Positions 22,601 to 33,500 of a stretch of DNA of 64,000 nucleotides are shown in pieces. Source of the stretch: Odontesthes bonariensis (Eukaryota > Chordata > Actinopteri > Atheriniformes > Atherinopsidae); NCBI RefSeq assembly GCF_027942865.1, contig NC_134506.1:15894436-15958435 (forward strand), read 5' to 3'. The notes beneath the pieces are model-generated. The model searched no databases. It had not been told where the DNA came from and worked only from the letters and a program-made list of their open reading frames with translations. Positions within the stretch are counted from its first letter, which is position 1. Every line of letters starts with the position of its first letter. The position numbers and the translations under genes were made by a program.

Positions 22601-25187
22601 AGCATTAGAAATACAAATTACACAAATCAGAAGCACAACTTAAAAAAGAAAATGTTTAACTCCCATTCTGTATTAGTTTTGTTCCCACAGAGGAGCCCAA
22701 TTACCTTGGACTGACAGCAGTAGTATCAGATGATGGTCATCTACACATTATATGCAGAATTTAAAAAATGGTGTCTGTATCTCAGACTGTATCTTGAATA
22801 TAGATATGATAATGGATAAATGCACATCACTCCTGTTATTTAATATGATCTTCCAAATAAACTGAATGAATTATCAATTAATGCAAACAATATCTATATT
22901 TGCTATAAATCTAATTTAATTTCACAAATCTGAAACACTAAATTTAGAGGCGATTAAAGGGTTTGTAATATAGCTTGTGGTCCACTCCTGTTTAATTCAC
23001 AACATCTCGATTGCTCTCTGTTTCACGTCAGTGCAGTGGATCAGTAAAAAGTACCATTTTATTTCTCACAGCTACTTCAGATTTTTTAGTACCCACATTT
23101 TTACCTGTTTGATGCGATACTTTTCTCAATTGTGAAAGTAAAGAGGGATGTGTTTCGAAATTTTGTGACCATGTCAAAAATATTTACCTCAATGTTTCAG
23201 TTTTTTCAGAGGCTTAACAGTCAGACTTTTCCTAGTCTCCTTTGCAATTGTTTACATTTAATCCTCACAGGTGTAAACAATATGAACCCTAACCCCTAAC
23301 ACAGAACCTGCAAACCTTTTCAACTTTTTGCCAGTTACAGATGCAAAATTTGGGATTTCTGTCTATATCAGATATGCAGATATTTCTAGTTTCTTTCTTA
23401 TTTTCACTGATTGCTGCACAGAAACACGACATATTCTTTTAAGAGTTAAAGAGTTTCATCCTCTAATTTGTGCATATTTCCGTGCACACTTTAGTACATT
23501 TACCTGTACCTGCATGCTGACATGCAGGTTCATGTGTAACCTTCACAAACAGCCGCGGTGGCTACGCCTCTGTCACTACAATTGGTGCCAGTTGCTTTGA
23601 TGCTGTCACGCAGACAGATTGCCCCGCTCTTAACCCACCTTTTGAACCCTGTGCGCCACACAAAAGCCAGCTCTACACTTTTATACCAGTGCAAACACTT
23701 ATTCACATTAATGCCACTTTATTCACTGTCATCACTTTACAAGTGAAGGAAGGACACATTTATTTTGAGTCAGCATCAAGATCATATGTCACACTGAAAA
23801 CAGGCAGGATTAGAAAAGGTCAACTGTGTGGTGAAGGCGTACTTGGTTGAAAAGGGAAAAGCATCATCATCATATGTCGATTAGCTCTATGGTCCTGGGA
23901 AAGCAAATACTGTTATTGCAGATAAACACTCAGTCTCCTAAAGATCATTTGTGTGAAACTGTTAAACGTTTGCTTCATATAAAGATAATAAGAATGTCCC
24001 TGTTTTTCTGATCTGTCGTCAATCAAAATTCATTTCTGGCCAAGGCTTCCAACTATTTTGTTAGTCATCAAGTACCATGTGATTAAAAGAATTACAATCG
24101 AGCTACTTTTGTATATGATTACTTATAAATTCTTCCATGGATTAGTACTGGGCAATGAGTTGCAATTGTCCTTTACTTAAAATTAGTCATATAATTGAAA
24201 TAAATGATTTCCTATTTAATAAGTTGAAGTGGCATTGGGCATTAAGGTGCAAACTTTCTGTATAGCAGAACAGTTTCCATGTATCCTTGCTGTTTGCACG
24301 GCCGAGGTGGAAGATGGAAGCAACAGGGTTGGAAGGTCATCGTCTCTCCTGCCGGAGGAGGGGAGGTAGTCTGTGGGTAGATAGAGGGGGGATTTTAATT
24401 AGAGCGAGTGCCTGCCTCCCCTGCTGGTGTCCTGCTCCGAATTACTACTTGCTGCCAGGGGTTAACTAGTCTGATAAATGGGATCAGCCTCACTCGTATG
24501 CACATACAACACACTCACACATACAATTGTGGTGAAGAGAAGACATGACTAAGGCCCGTATACTCCTATCAAAATGAATAAAGATGACACAGGTTTTTAA
24601 AACAATATGTGGTCTGATCTGATATCCTGCACTAAAGCCCTGTAATGTGATAGATTCTTTAGATAGTGGGTCTCTTCCAACTGCTCTGTCTGCACTCATA
24701 AACGTGTGACAAAACTATAAAGTTGCCTTAACTGTGAGTTTATGGTAGAAAGCATACTCTTATTTAGCAGCAAAGTGAACATACCTGAACTGATCTCCAA
24801 AAAGCATAAAGATGTAAGACTCATTTGAACATTTCAAGCAAGATTAGCACATCATTTTTTGTTTTGTTCAATCTTAGACCTAATAAAGGAAAGGAGGGGG
24901 AATAAAAAAGGAGGAGTGGGTGAAACTCCCCAACATAATACCTGAAAGACTGCTAGGCCAATAACATTCTTGTTTTTTATTACGGATACGGGTGTTTATC
25001 ATAGCTGCCTCGCATATCCTGCAGTCGCTGTAAGCATAGTTTTTGCACAAATTACGCTATGCAAGCTGCAATATCCATGTGTGTAGAGCCAGAACCAAGA
25101 AACTTAACTGTGGCAGTCACATTAATGGACATATATGCATAAATGCATAGTGATAGATTAGTTTGCCTTATCAGCTACTCAGAGGAA
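16640..25187. other. Gene desert, no genes recognised
   Basis: About 8.5 kb of AT-rich sequence with only short chance ORFs. No repeat family recognised with confidence. The stretches 18990-19330 and 20760-21320 are less AT-rich and contain many homeodomain-type TAATTA/ATTA cores, and may be conserved non-coding elements. Confidence 0.5.
18990..19330. promoter_or_regulatory. Candidate conserved non-coding element
   Basis: Dense in ATTA/TAAT cores (TTAATTACTGG, CTAATTTAATTAAG, GGCAATTATGG), no repeat character, no ORF. It looks like a developmental enhancer and would be assigned to the downstream homeobox gene. Inferred from composition and motif density only. Confidence 0.3.
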
Positions 25188-25188
25188 T

Positions 25189-25455
25189 GGTAAATAGGCT
25201 GTACTTATATAGCACTTTTCTTGTCTAGTTGACCATTCAATGCTCTTTTACACAACAAGCCACATTCACTGATTCACACACTGATACAGCATGTCTTAGT
25301 CTATACAGTGTTACAGGCTACGCAGTGCTTTTTCTCTAGCAAAAATCCACACACCGATAGACACATCAGATGCAACACTTTGACATGTGGTCTGGGGAAG
25401 TCTGGAATCGTACCACCAATCAGACCACTGCCCTTCCTCTTGAGCCACAGCGGAC
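25189..25455 (+). repeat. Fish dispersed repeat (SINE-like)
   Basis: Begins GGTAAATAGGCTGTACTTATATAGCAC, continues with TTCACTGATTCACACACTGATAC and TTTGACATGTGGTCTGG, and ends with ...GAGCCACAGC. This order of blocks is that of a widespread fish repeat. Confidence 0.65.
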
Positions 25456-25995
25456 TGTGTGTTTATGGTTCAGTAATTAGTTGTCCTGATTTCTGTGTTG
25501 GGCTTTGTTTTGTTCCAGTATTTGCATTTTGTTCAGTTCGTTGTAATTTGAAGAGCTCATGCTATATTCTCGTTTGTTTTGCTTCATCTTTTGTTTCGAT
25601 AGAGCTTGGTACCTTGTGTTTTCTGTGACGTCATACTACTAGACGCGTGTGTAGAAAGCCCCCCGATAGCCCCTAATAACAACAACATGGCAGCTCTGAA
25701 CTAACAGTGCAATAGTACGAGTTCATTCAATTATTCGGCGTGTTGGTGAAATAAAGAGAGATAATGCCTTATTTAGAGGCTGTTTTGTCTATGCCCTGTT
25801 CACTCCTGTTATATTGATATGCGTGGATCTCGAGTAATCTAAATAACGTCTGAAGAATGCAGACTTTCACCAAACTTTTACCGGTGAGTAGATGAACGTA
25901 TTTTATGCCAAAAATAAGGTCCAGGTTTAAAAAAAAAAAAACGACCTTGCCCTTTAAATAAGAAGGCCTCTTGTGAAGTGGGCACTCTGACCCTC

Positions 25996-26837
25996 CAGTG
26001 CACATATGTCAAAGTCAAGGCCCCAGGCCACATCGGGCCCGCAAATTAATTATCTATGGCCCCCTGGATGATATTTAATTACTATTAGAACCGGCCCGCA
26101 GGCCACAGCTGCCCGCTGGTGTTTTGCACGCACCAACACTACATTCCCCACAATGCAACGGTAGCCCGCGAAGTCACTGAAGCGCGCACAAGCAGCTTCA
26201 TTATTCATCAGCAGTCAGAGCAGAGATCAACTTTCAGCTACCCCCCTCCTCAAAAATGGCTAAACGTAAGGTGGACGCTGAGAACAGGGGGTTTCAAGCC
26301 AGGTGGGAGGCAGAGTGCATGTTCACGGAGGTAATCAGGCTAAGCCTCAGATAAGTGAGCATCACAGAGCAGTAACGTATTTTCAGTTTTTAATTCAGTT
26401 AAATTCTTACATTTGTTTCTACAAGACGTGATTTTTCTTTGAAGGAAGTATTGTTTAATTTTCTTATTTTACTATTTGAAAGCAGTGATCGGTAGGATCA
26501 TAGAGCAGCACAATAATGCATTTTCAGTTTATAATGCATGCACTTTTATTTATGCATTTATCTTGATATTAAGAAACATATTTTGTTTTTAAAAACAATT
26601 AAATTTTTTGCTGCTTGCCTGTTGAAAATGTTTTCCCTTGAAGTTACTGACAGAGCCATAACAAAATATTGCTTTATTAATTTAATCATTAAATAATATA
26701 CAGTGTGTTAGGTCTTGGTTCAATAGGCTATGTGCAATCATTTCAATATGTTTTAATAAACATTGAACCAGTCCGGCCCTCGGCTTGTAACAAATTTGTT
26801 TTTTTGGCCCTCGGTGTATTTGACTTTGACATCCCTG
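25996..26837 (+). mobile_element. Non-autonomous hAT (Charlie-like) element
   Basis: Ends share the inverted sequence ATGTCAAAGTCAA: left CAGTGCACATATGTCAAAGTC at 25996, right TTGACTTTGACATCCCTG read inward to 26837. GGCCC-rich blocks follow inside each end (GGCCCGC, GGCCCTCGG). No clear 8-bp target duplication was found. The interior keeps only the first codons of a transposase (26256-26354). Confidence 0.7.
26256..26354 (+). pseudogene. hAT transposase N-terminal stub (GTF2IRD2/Charlie-like)
   Basis: Starts MAKRKVDAENRGFQARWEAE, a start shared by many hAT transposases of this type in vertebrates, and stops after 32 codons. The rest of the transposase, including the BED zinc finger and catalytic core, is deleted. 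Confidence 0.65.
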
Positions 26838-26881
26838 ATCTAGACTGAGTCAAGTTGAGTTAGCAAATCTGTTTTTACAGT

Positions 26882-27710
26882 GTGGGCAAAGTGCATGTAA
26901 CCGCTGCTGCTATTCAGAAAGTAGGGCAGGGGGTGAAATGGCACCTGGAGTCAATTGGAGAACATGGCCACAACACTTCAGAGATGAAAGTGGGGCTGGA
27001 GAACAAGCTAACCCTTTCACTCCCTGAAAATTACTTTGGACATGCTGGGTGTAATGTGAGTGCATGGATCTCACCCACTGCCTTGGCTTCTAGTTCTACA
27101 GTGAGGAACCTTGGAGTTTATTTTGATCAGAATCTATCCTTTGACGAACATATAAAACAGGTTTCTAGGACTGCCTTCTTTCACCTTGGTAATATTGCCA
27201 AAATCAGAAACATCCTGTCTCAGAGTTATGCAGAAAAACTAGTCCGTACAGTCGTTACATCAAGATTGGACCACTGTAATTTTTTATTATTGGGCTGTCA
27301 CACAAATTCTCTGAAAAGCCTCCAGCTGATCCAAAATTCTGCAGCCAGAGTTCTGATGAGAACTAACAGGAGAGATCATATTTCTCCAGTTTTAGCTTCT
27401 CTTCATTGGCTCCCAGTTAAATTCAGAATATAATTTAAAATTCCTCTCCTCACATCTAACGCTCTTAATGACCAAGCTCCATCATATCTTAAAAATCTCA
27501 TAGGGGAATATTTTCCCAACAGAGCACTTTGCTCTTAAACTGCAGGTTTACTTGTGGTTCATAGAGTTTCTAAATGTAGAATGGGAGGCAGAGCCTTCAG
27601 TTATCAGGCCCCTCTCTTGTAGTACCAGCTGTCAGTAAATGTCAGGGAAGCAGACACCCTCTCTACCTTTAAGATTAGGCTGAGGACCTCCTATGATATG
27701 CCTTTCCTCA
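26882..27710 (+). pseudogene. L2-like LINE reverse-transcriptase C-terminal fragment, decayed
   Basis: An open frame to 27433 contains STVRNLGVYFDQNLSFDEHI, RLDHCNFLL, LQLIQNSAARVL and SPVLASLHWLPV, typical of the C-terminal end of fish L2-type LINE polymerases. After an in-frame stop at 27431-27433 (one change after FRI) the similarity goes on (ALNDQAPSYLKNLI and onward) to about 27700. The N-terminal endonuclease and the RT catalytic motifs are absent. Lies directly behind the hAT element. Confidence 0.8.
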
Positions 27711-28610
27711 TTCTGTTCTCTTTTTTCTCTGTGTGCGTGAACACACCTCTAACTACAGAAACTGTGTTCGATGAAATGCCACCGGTGAGTTTTTTCATAA
27801 AATTTTTTTCAACTTTCATCTTAATCAAAGTCAAGGCAATGTCCATTAATAACTCAGTGTGGCTGACCTGATGGCAGAAATAAATGCTCCTAATGGAACA
27901 ATTTATTTCCATTATGCCACAGTCAGGGCAAGCCGATAGCCCCAAGGAGGGAAGAACAAAAGAGTGCAAGAGAGGAAGCAAATGCAAGAAAACAGAGAGG
28001 ACAATGTTGAAAGCCATTAAGGTGAGGGGGAGGGTTAAGAATATTAGTGCACGTAACCATATTCTTTTTTTAAGGATGAGAGAGACATGTTTTCATAAAA
28101 TGTGCTGCATCTCTTCACATATCCATAGGCTCTTGATTCTAAATCCAAAGGTACACTGACTGCTAAAGCAACTAGTTCTGGTCTCTATTTGCTCAAAGCT
28201 TAATTTGAATGGCCGCCATATTTTACATTGTAGCTTTAGACAAAACCATTGTCACTGAAAGGTGATTATACTTCAAAACACTATTTGAATATGAGTTTCA
28301 CTGCTTCAAATATTTTTCTATATTTCAAATCCCCCAAATCTACTAAGCAAAGAGGCAGCACCTGAAAATGTGTGTAGGTATACTATACTTTACTATACTT
28401 TAGATCTTAAGGGGTTAAATTAAATTTGAGGCAGTTACACTCACATGCTTCCTTACTAAGGAGTTAGATTAAAAGATACATTCTGAATTTATTTTGGTAT
28501 CTAGACCTGAGGCAGTTAGCCTTGCTCAGCAAAGAGATTGGCAGGAGCTGAACTTTTCATCCTGATAAATAAACATTTACACCTATATCAGCATCTCTAA
28601 AGATTGGAAG
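27710..28610. other. Non-coding stretch, nothing recognised
   Basis: AT-rich unique sequence between two LINE fragments, with only chance ORFs. Confidence 0.4.
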
Positions 28611-28611
28611 T

Positions 28612-28940
28612 GAACATCTCACACAGACTGCTTCAGCTCCGCTGTCGAAGGGACAGATACAGGAAATCTTTCCTGCCACATGCCATCACCCTGTACAATA
28701 ACAGTTAAGTGTCATTATGGTATCTCAATACCATAACTGCATAACCGCACAACTGCATTGTTGCACTTTGATGTACATATATTTTTATTATATCTATTTT
28801 ATTTTTATTTTTTATTTTATTTTATTTATTTTATTTCTATTCTTATTTTTATTTTTACTGTCTGTACGCTGCTACTGCAAAATAATTTCCCAGCTGGGAT
28901 GAATAAAGTAGTTCTATTCTATTCTATTATTCTATTTTGC
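28612..28940 (+). mobile_element. LINE 3' end with T-rich spacer and (TTCTA)n-like tail
   Basis: At 28625-28705 one frame reads LRCRRDRYRKSFLPHAITLY, the usual C-terminus of a fish LINE ORF2. A T-rich spacer and AATTTCCCAGCTGGGATGAATAAAG follow, then TTCTATTCTATTCTATT. This is the standard 3' end of a 5'-truncated LINE copy. Confidence 0.7.
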
Positions 28941-29511
28941 ATCTTATTTGTCTAATGACTGCAAGATAGAAATATTTACAGGTTGTGTTTTAGATGGAAT
29001 TACACGCTGTTATTGACTTAGGCACGAACATGGCATTTCAGTTTCTGTACAGATTAAAGATAAAATGTGTACCTTTAAAATGTGTGAGCTGGAAAGGAGT
29101 TGGCAGGTGTATGTTTGCACTCATTATGTGTAGCTGTACATATGTAAGTTTGAGGGATGTGTATTGTAACAGTTTACTTAGACTCACGACCCAGTTGTGG
29201 GTTTTTTTCTTTTTTTCTGATAAGTGTAGGAATGTTGGGGTCCAGAGATATGTCCCCGTCTCAGGATGAAATATCTTAACCGATCATTACCTTTTATTTA
29301 GCAATAGAATGTAAAGTCAACATTTCAATTTTATTGAAATCATAATTTGTAAAACTAATGTCACACTGATCAGTCTCAGAGGTACTTTGTTCAAACCCTA
29401 TCTTACGGTACCATGCTTTGCCGAGCACTAAAAACAGCCACTGAAGAAAAACAACAAAGTTTTCAGCATTTTTGACTTGCTTCACTAGTTGTTTGCCTTT
29501 TTATGATGTTT

Positions 29512-29862
29512 CATCCATCCATTTTCTACACTCGCTGAATCGGTCGGTCGGATTGCAGGGGGCCTGGAGACTATCCCAGCGGTCATCGGGCGAGAGGCTG
29601 GGTACTCCCTGGACAGGCCGCCAGTCCATCACAGGGCCACACAGAGACAAACAACCACACACTCACTCCTAAGGACAATTTTAGAACCACCAATTACGCT
29701 AACATGCATGTTTTTGGACAGTGGGAGGAAGCTGGAGTACCCAGAGAGAATCCACGCACACAAGGGGAGAACATGCAAACTCCACACAGAAAGGCCCCCT
29801 GCCGGGAGTTGAACCCTCTCGCTGTGAGGCGACGGTGCTAACCACCACACCACCGTGCAGTC
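29512..29862 (+). repeat. Dispersed fish repeat (CATCCATTTTCTAC... type)
   Basis: Contains CATCCATCCATTTTCTACAC, GGGGGCCTGGAGACTATCCC, CCAGTCCATCACAGGGCCAC, GGACAGTGGGAGGAAGCTGG, GAACATGCAAACTCC and GGTGCTAACCACCACACCACC in the order of a very abundant teleost repeat. It abuts, and probably interrupts, the L2-like LINE that follows. Confidence 0.8.
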
Positions 29863-30590
29863 CTATGCAAAAAACTACTGCAATGCCCTTTACACTGGCA
29901 TTGACAAATCCCAAATCCACCGTCTGCAGCTGGTTCAAAACTCTGCCGCCCGTCTCCTCACCCGCACTAAAAAACGTGAACACATCACCCCGGTCCTTGC
30001 ATCACTCCACTGGCTCCCTATTCACTTCCGTATCAATTTCAAACTGCTACTCATAGTCCACAAATCCCTCCATGGCTTGGCCCCCTCATATCTGTCCGAC
30101 CTCCTCCACCGTCACATCCCCCCTAGAGCACTTCGTTCAGCCGACCAACTGCTTCTGGAAGTGCCTAGGTCCAGGCTAAAATCAAAAGATGACAGAGCCT
30201 TTGCCATAGTGGCCCCCACTCTCTGGAACCGTCTCCCCCTCCACATCCGCGCAGCCGATTCGGTAGATAGTTTTAAATCCCTGATAAAAACCCACCTTTT
30301 TAAACTGGCCTTTGGTTAGGGTCCTCCCTTGTTTTTAAACACTTGCATATAGTGTCCCCTGGTTGCCTTATTAAATGTTTTTCTTTTCCTTTTTCTTATT
30401 TTAAATCTCCACCAGTCACTGTTCTCTAGCCCTTTTTATCTATTATTTGATATTTTCTTTTGTTTCTTTTTTCTCTTCCTCCATGCACTTTTTAGCACTT
30501 TTTGACTGTAAAGCACTTTGGTGCGGCTCTGCCGCTTGTAAATGTGCTATATAAATAAACATTTACTTACTTACTTACTTACTTACTATG
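29863..30590 (+). pseudogene. L2-like LINE: reverse-transcriptase C-terminus plus 3' tail
   Basis: An open frame to 30319 reads NYCNALYTGI, RLQLVQNSAARLLTRT, TPVLASLHWLPIHFRI, GLAPSYLSDLL and APTLWNRLPLHIRAADSVDS: the end of an L2-group LINE polymerase, about 150 codons with a proper stop. The 3' UTR follows with AAAGCACTTTGGTGCGGCTC and GTGCTATATAAATAAACA, ending in a (TTAC)n tail at about 30563-30587. It is 5'-truncated but well preserved, younger than the fragment at 26882. Confidence 0.85.
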
Positions 30591-30599
30591 ATTTTTCAG

Positions 30600-33500
30600 T
30601 TCTTGTTTTTTTTTTTCTCAATGCAAAGGTCAACTTTTTAAATCAGGCTTTTTTTTTTATGAGCCAAATTACAGCGTTATCTTTTTCCTTTCTTGATATT
30701 GACTAGACAACTCAACCCTAAATGGCAACTCTCAATCACTGCTGAATCAAATATAACTGTTGTGCACAAACTAACACTGAATCAACATTCTGTTTTTCTG
30801 TCCAACACTTGATGTTGTTCCTTGAAACTATAGTTACGATGTAAATTCAAAAAGCCCTTTAACTCCACGCAGCTAATCTTTCAAGCTTTCAATCTCTTGC
30901 AAGTAATGCTAGCAGTGCAACATCCATCAAGTACTTTCTGTTAGAAGGTAGTCAATGTCCCAAAAATTGGAAATAATCAATCAGTTTCTAGATTCTGTCA
31001 ATAGGCTAAATTAGCTATATTAAGATTTGTCAATCTATGAAAGTGCAGCAGTGGTAAATCACAGTACCGTGCTGTATTTTCATGGCTTTGAATTGATCAA
31101 AACATATTCAGAGGTGTGACAAAGTGTGGCTTGTCTGGCATCTTTGGCAATAGGGCTCTGATAAGTGACAAAGCTATTGTGACAGTCTCCCACATTACAG
31201 ATCTCTGTTCATTGGATTTATACAAGATGAAACCAAAAAGAAAAGTAGCTAGATCTCTTGAAAAAAGCAATGTTTCTAGCTCAGTAAGCCTTTTTTAAAT
31301 GTGTGTCATGTGGATTGTTTTGTAAACGTATGTTTTTATTAAGCATTTATGCACAATGATTAAAAATGAAAACAGTTAATGGCTCGTGAAATTATGGGTT
31401 TCATTTACTGCACTAAATGGCCAATCAGGGAATTTTCTCACTGACAGATCTGGCCCTGATTCAACATGAAAATAACAAAGATTGGCAGATTCTGATAGAG
31501 CTTTACATATATCACACCAAACAGACGTTCACAGATGCTTCTGACGTCCCCAATAGCTGATTGTTGGTTTGGTGTATAGCAGTCCAGACACATTACAGGC
31601 CTGCTCTACCACTTGGTTCAGTTTTCAACATGAGTTGGTTGAAATACAAACGTCTTTGCCTCATTCACATGTCTTATCTCTCTGTTCAGTATATTTGCTG
31701 TATTTACAGCTTCAAGGGTAGAGAGGTCAGGGAACTCATCCTTCTCTGTCAGCACACTAATTGGTTTGAATAGGCAGCTCCTCCTCCCAATAAACAACCC
31801 ATGCTCAATCTTTAAAATAGCCTAACTCATTTTTAGTAAGCTTGTCTGAAATAACACAATACGGACAAACTCTTCACATTGTATCAATTAAAATGTGCCT
31901 TGAATGTGTTAAATAAGCTTAAGAACTTGTGGTATTTTTAGATGCCCTCTGATAAAAATCAAGTGTTTAACCCTTTTAATTATGTCCTCAAGATTTTTTG
32001 TTTGTTGTTGTTTGTTTGCTTAATGTGTTACAAGAGATAAATCATAAGATAAATCATTAATCAATAAGATCCCTGCTTTGAATATACAGAACACGTCCTT
32101 CATTCTCTGAAAGCCGAGGTCAGACATCCTGTATGCTCCATGTAGAAAATTGGAGTAGCCAATTCTGAATAGCAGGATGGGGCTGTACAGCTAATTTGCA
32201 AGGGTCTGAAAATGTTACAAATCATTAAAATGAGAAACTAGCAGAAGCTATAATGAGAAGTTAGCACAAGCTTGGCTGCGAACAAAGTAAAAGCAAGGAA
32301 AAAAGCTATTTGAGCCATTTTCACACATGGCATTCTGAAAAGTCCTTGTGATGTTCTGGAGTGGTGGCATGTGCAAACTCAAATGTCAGCAATATTCACT
32401 GGTGTGCTGCCCCACAGTAAAATTGGAAAATGTTAATAATGCTCTGGAAATAGTAAAAGTTCCAACACACCAACACCAACTAAACACCAACAGTGGTCAT
32501 CACTGAGTCTTCCCTGACATTTTTCACCAGAAAATAGCTGGTGAGAAAAAAAAAGAAAACACAAGCAGCATAATGTCTTTGCAGCCCAAAAAAAAAACAG
32601 ACCACACTGTCACTGTGTTCATGTCTGAAAGCAGCTTTAGTGTGTTTTGCCCTTGTGAGGATAACAGGCCTGATATGTTTTGTTTCTGTCTGCGATTGCT
32701 CAAAATCCTATTCTGCAAGTCCTCGTGTTATACCCAAAGATTTTAAACTGTGAGGGAAGAGGATTCAGTTCACTTTGTGTCCTAAGAAAAATGTTTTCTG
32801 TTTTTAAGGCATCAATAAGTTGTTGCTGGATGGCTGAACATTCCCTAAACGGGTTTCATGTATTACTCACTCCACCCACTGGTTGTAAGTTTAATATAAA
32901 TCATTCAGGAACTAACTATAAATATTTGTTTCCAATATGATCTTGTTTTCATCATATTCCCTTTATGAATCTTTATCATCTGGACTAACTTCAGTCTCTG
33001 ATATTTCATTTTTGTTGTAAAGTTATTTGCAACTTCTATATCTACTATATTTACACAGCTATATCCCCTATTTATTGACATCAAGTTTTGTCCAAATATT
33101 CTTCTGAGATTAGCTCTGTTTGTGATACTCTATTTGCTCTTGGGTGCAATGACGTGTTAAGTTTCGAGAAATGTTCCGAACATGTCAAGTTGGGACTGAC
33201 TCAGTGTGCGCTAAATGAGGAATTAGCAATTCAAAAACTGATCGCTCTTTAATGGGTACTAACAAGCTGAAATGAAGTAGTTACTGAGAAAATTTAATTC
33301 CAATGAGCGCAGGTCAAACAAAGGGTTTAAAAGATTACAGCAGAGTAGATGTATTTATCAAATACTTTTAACCAAAGTAACTTACGAGTGAAGAACACGA
33401 TGGGATGGGGGTTTAGAGTCTCTAGAAATGAAGGATTAAACCTGTAACCTTCTGATTGAAAAACAATCGCTCTCTTGCTTCTGAACTACAGCCACCAGAG

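Noticed and set aside
26882-27433. A host protein-coding gene
   Set aside because: The frame is the C-terminal end of an L2-type LINE polymerase, cut by a stop with similarity continuing after it.
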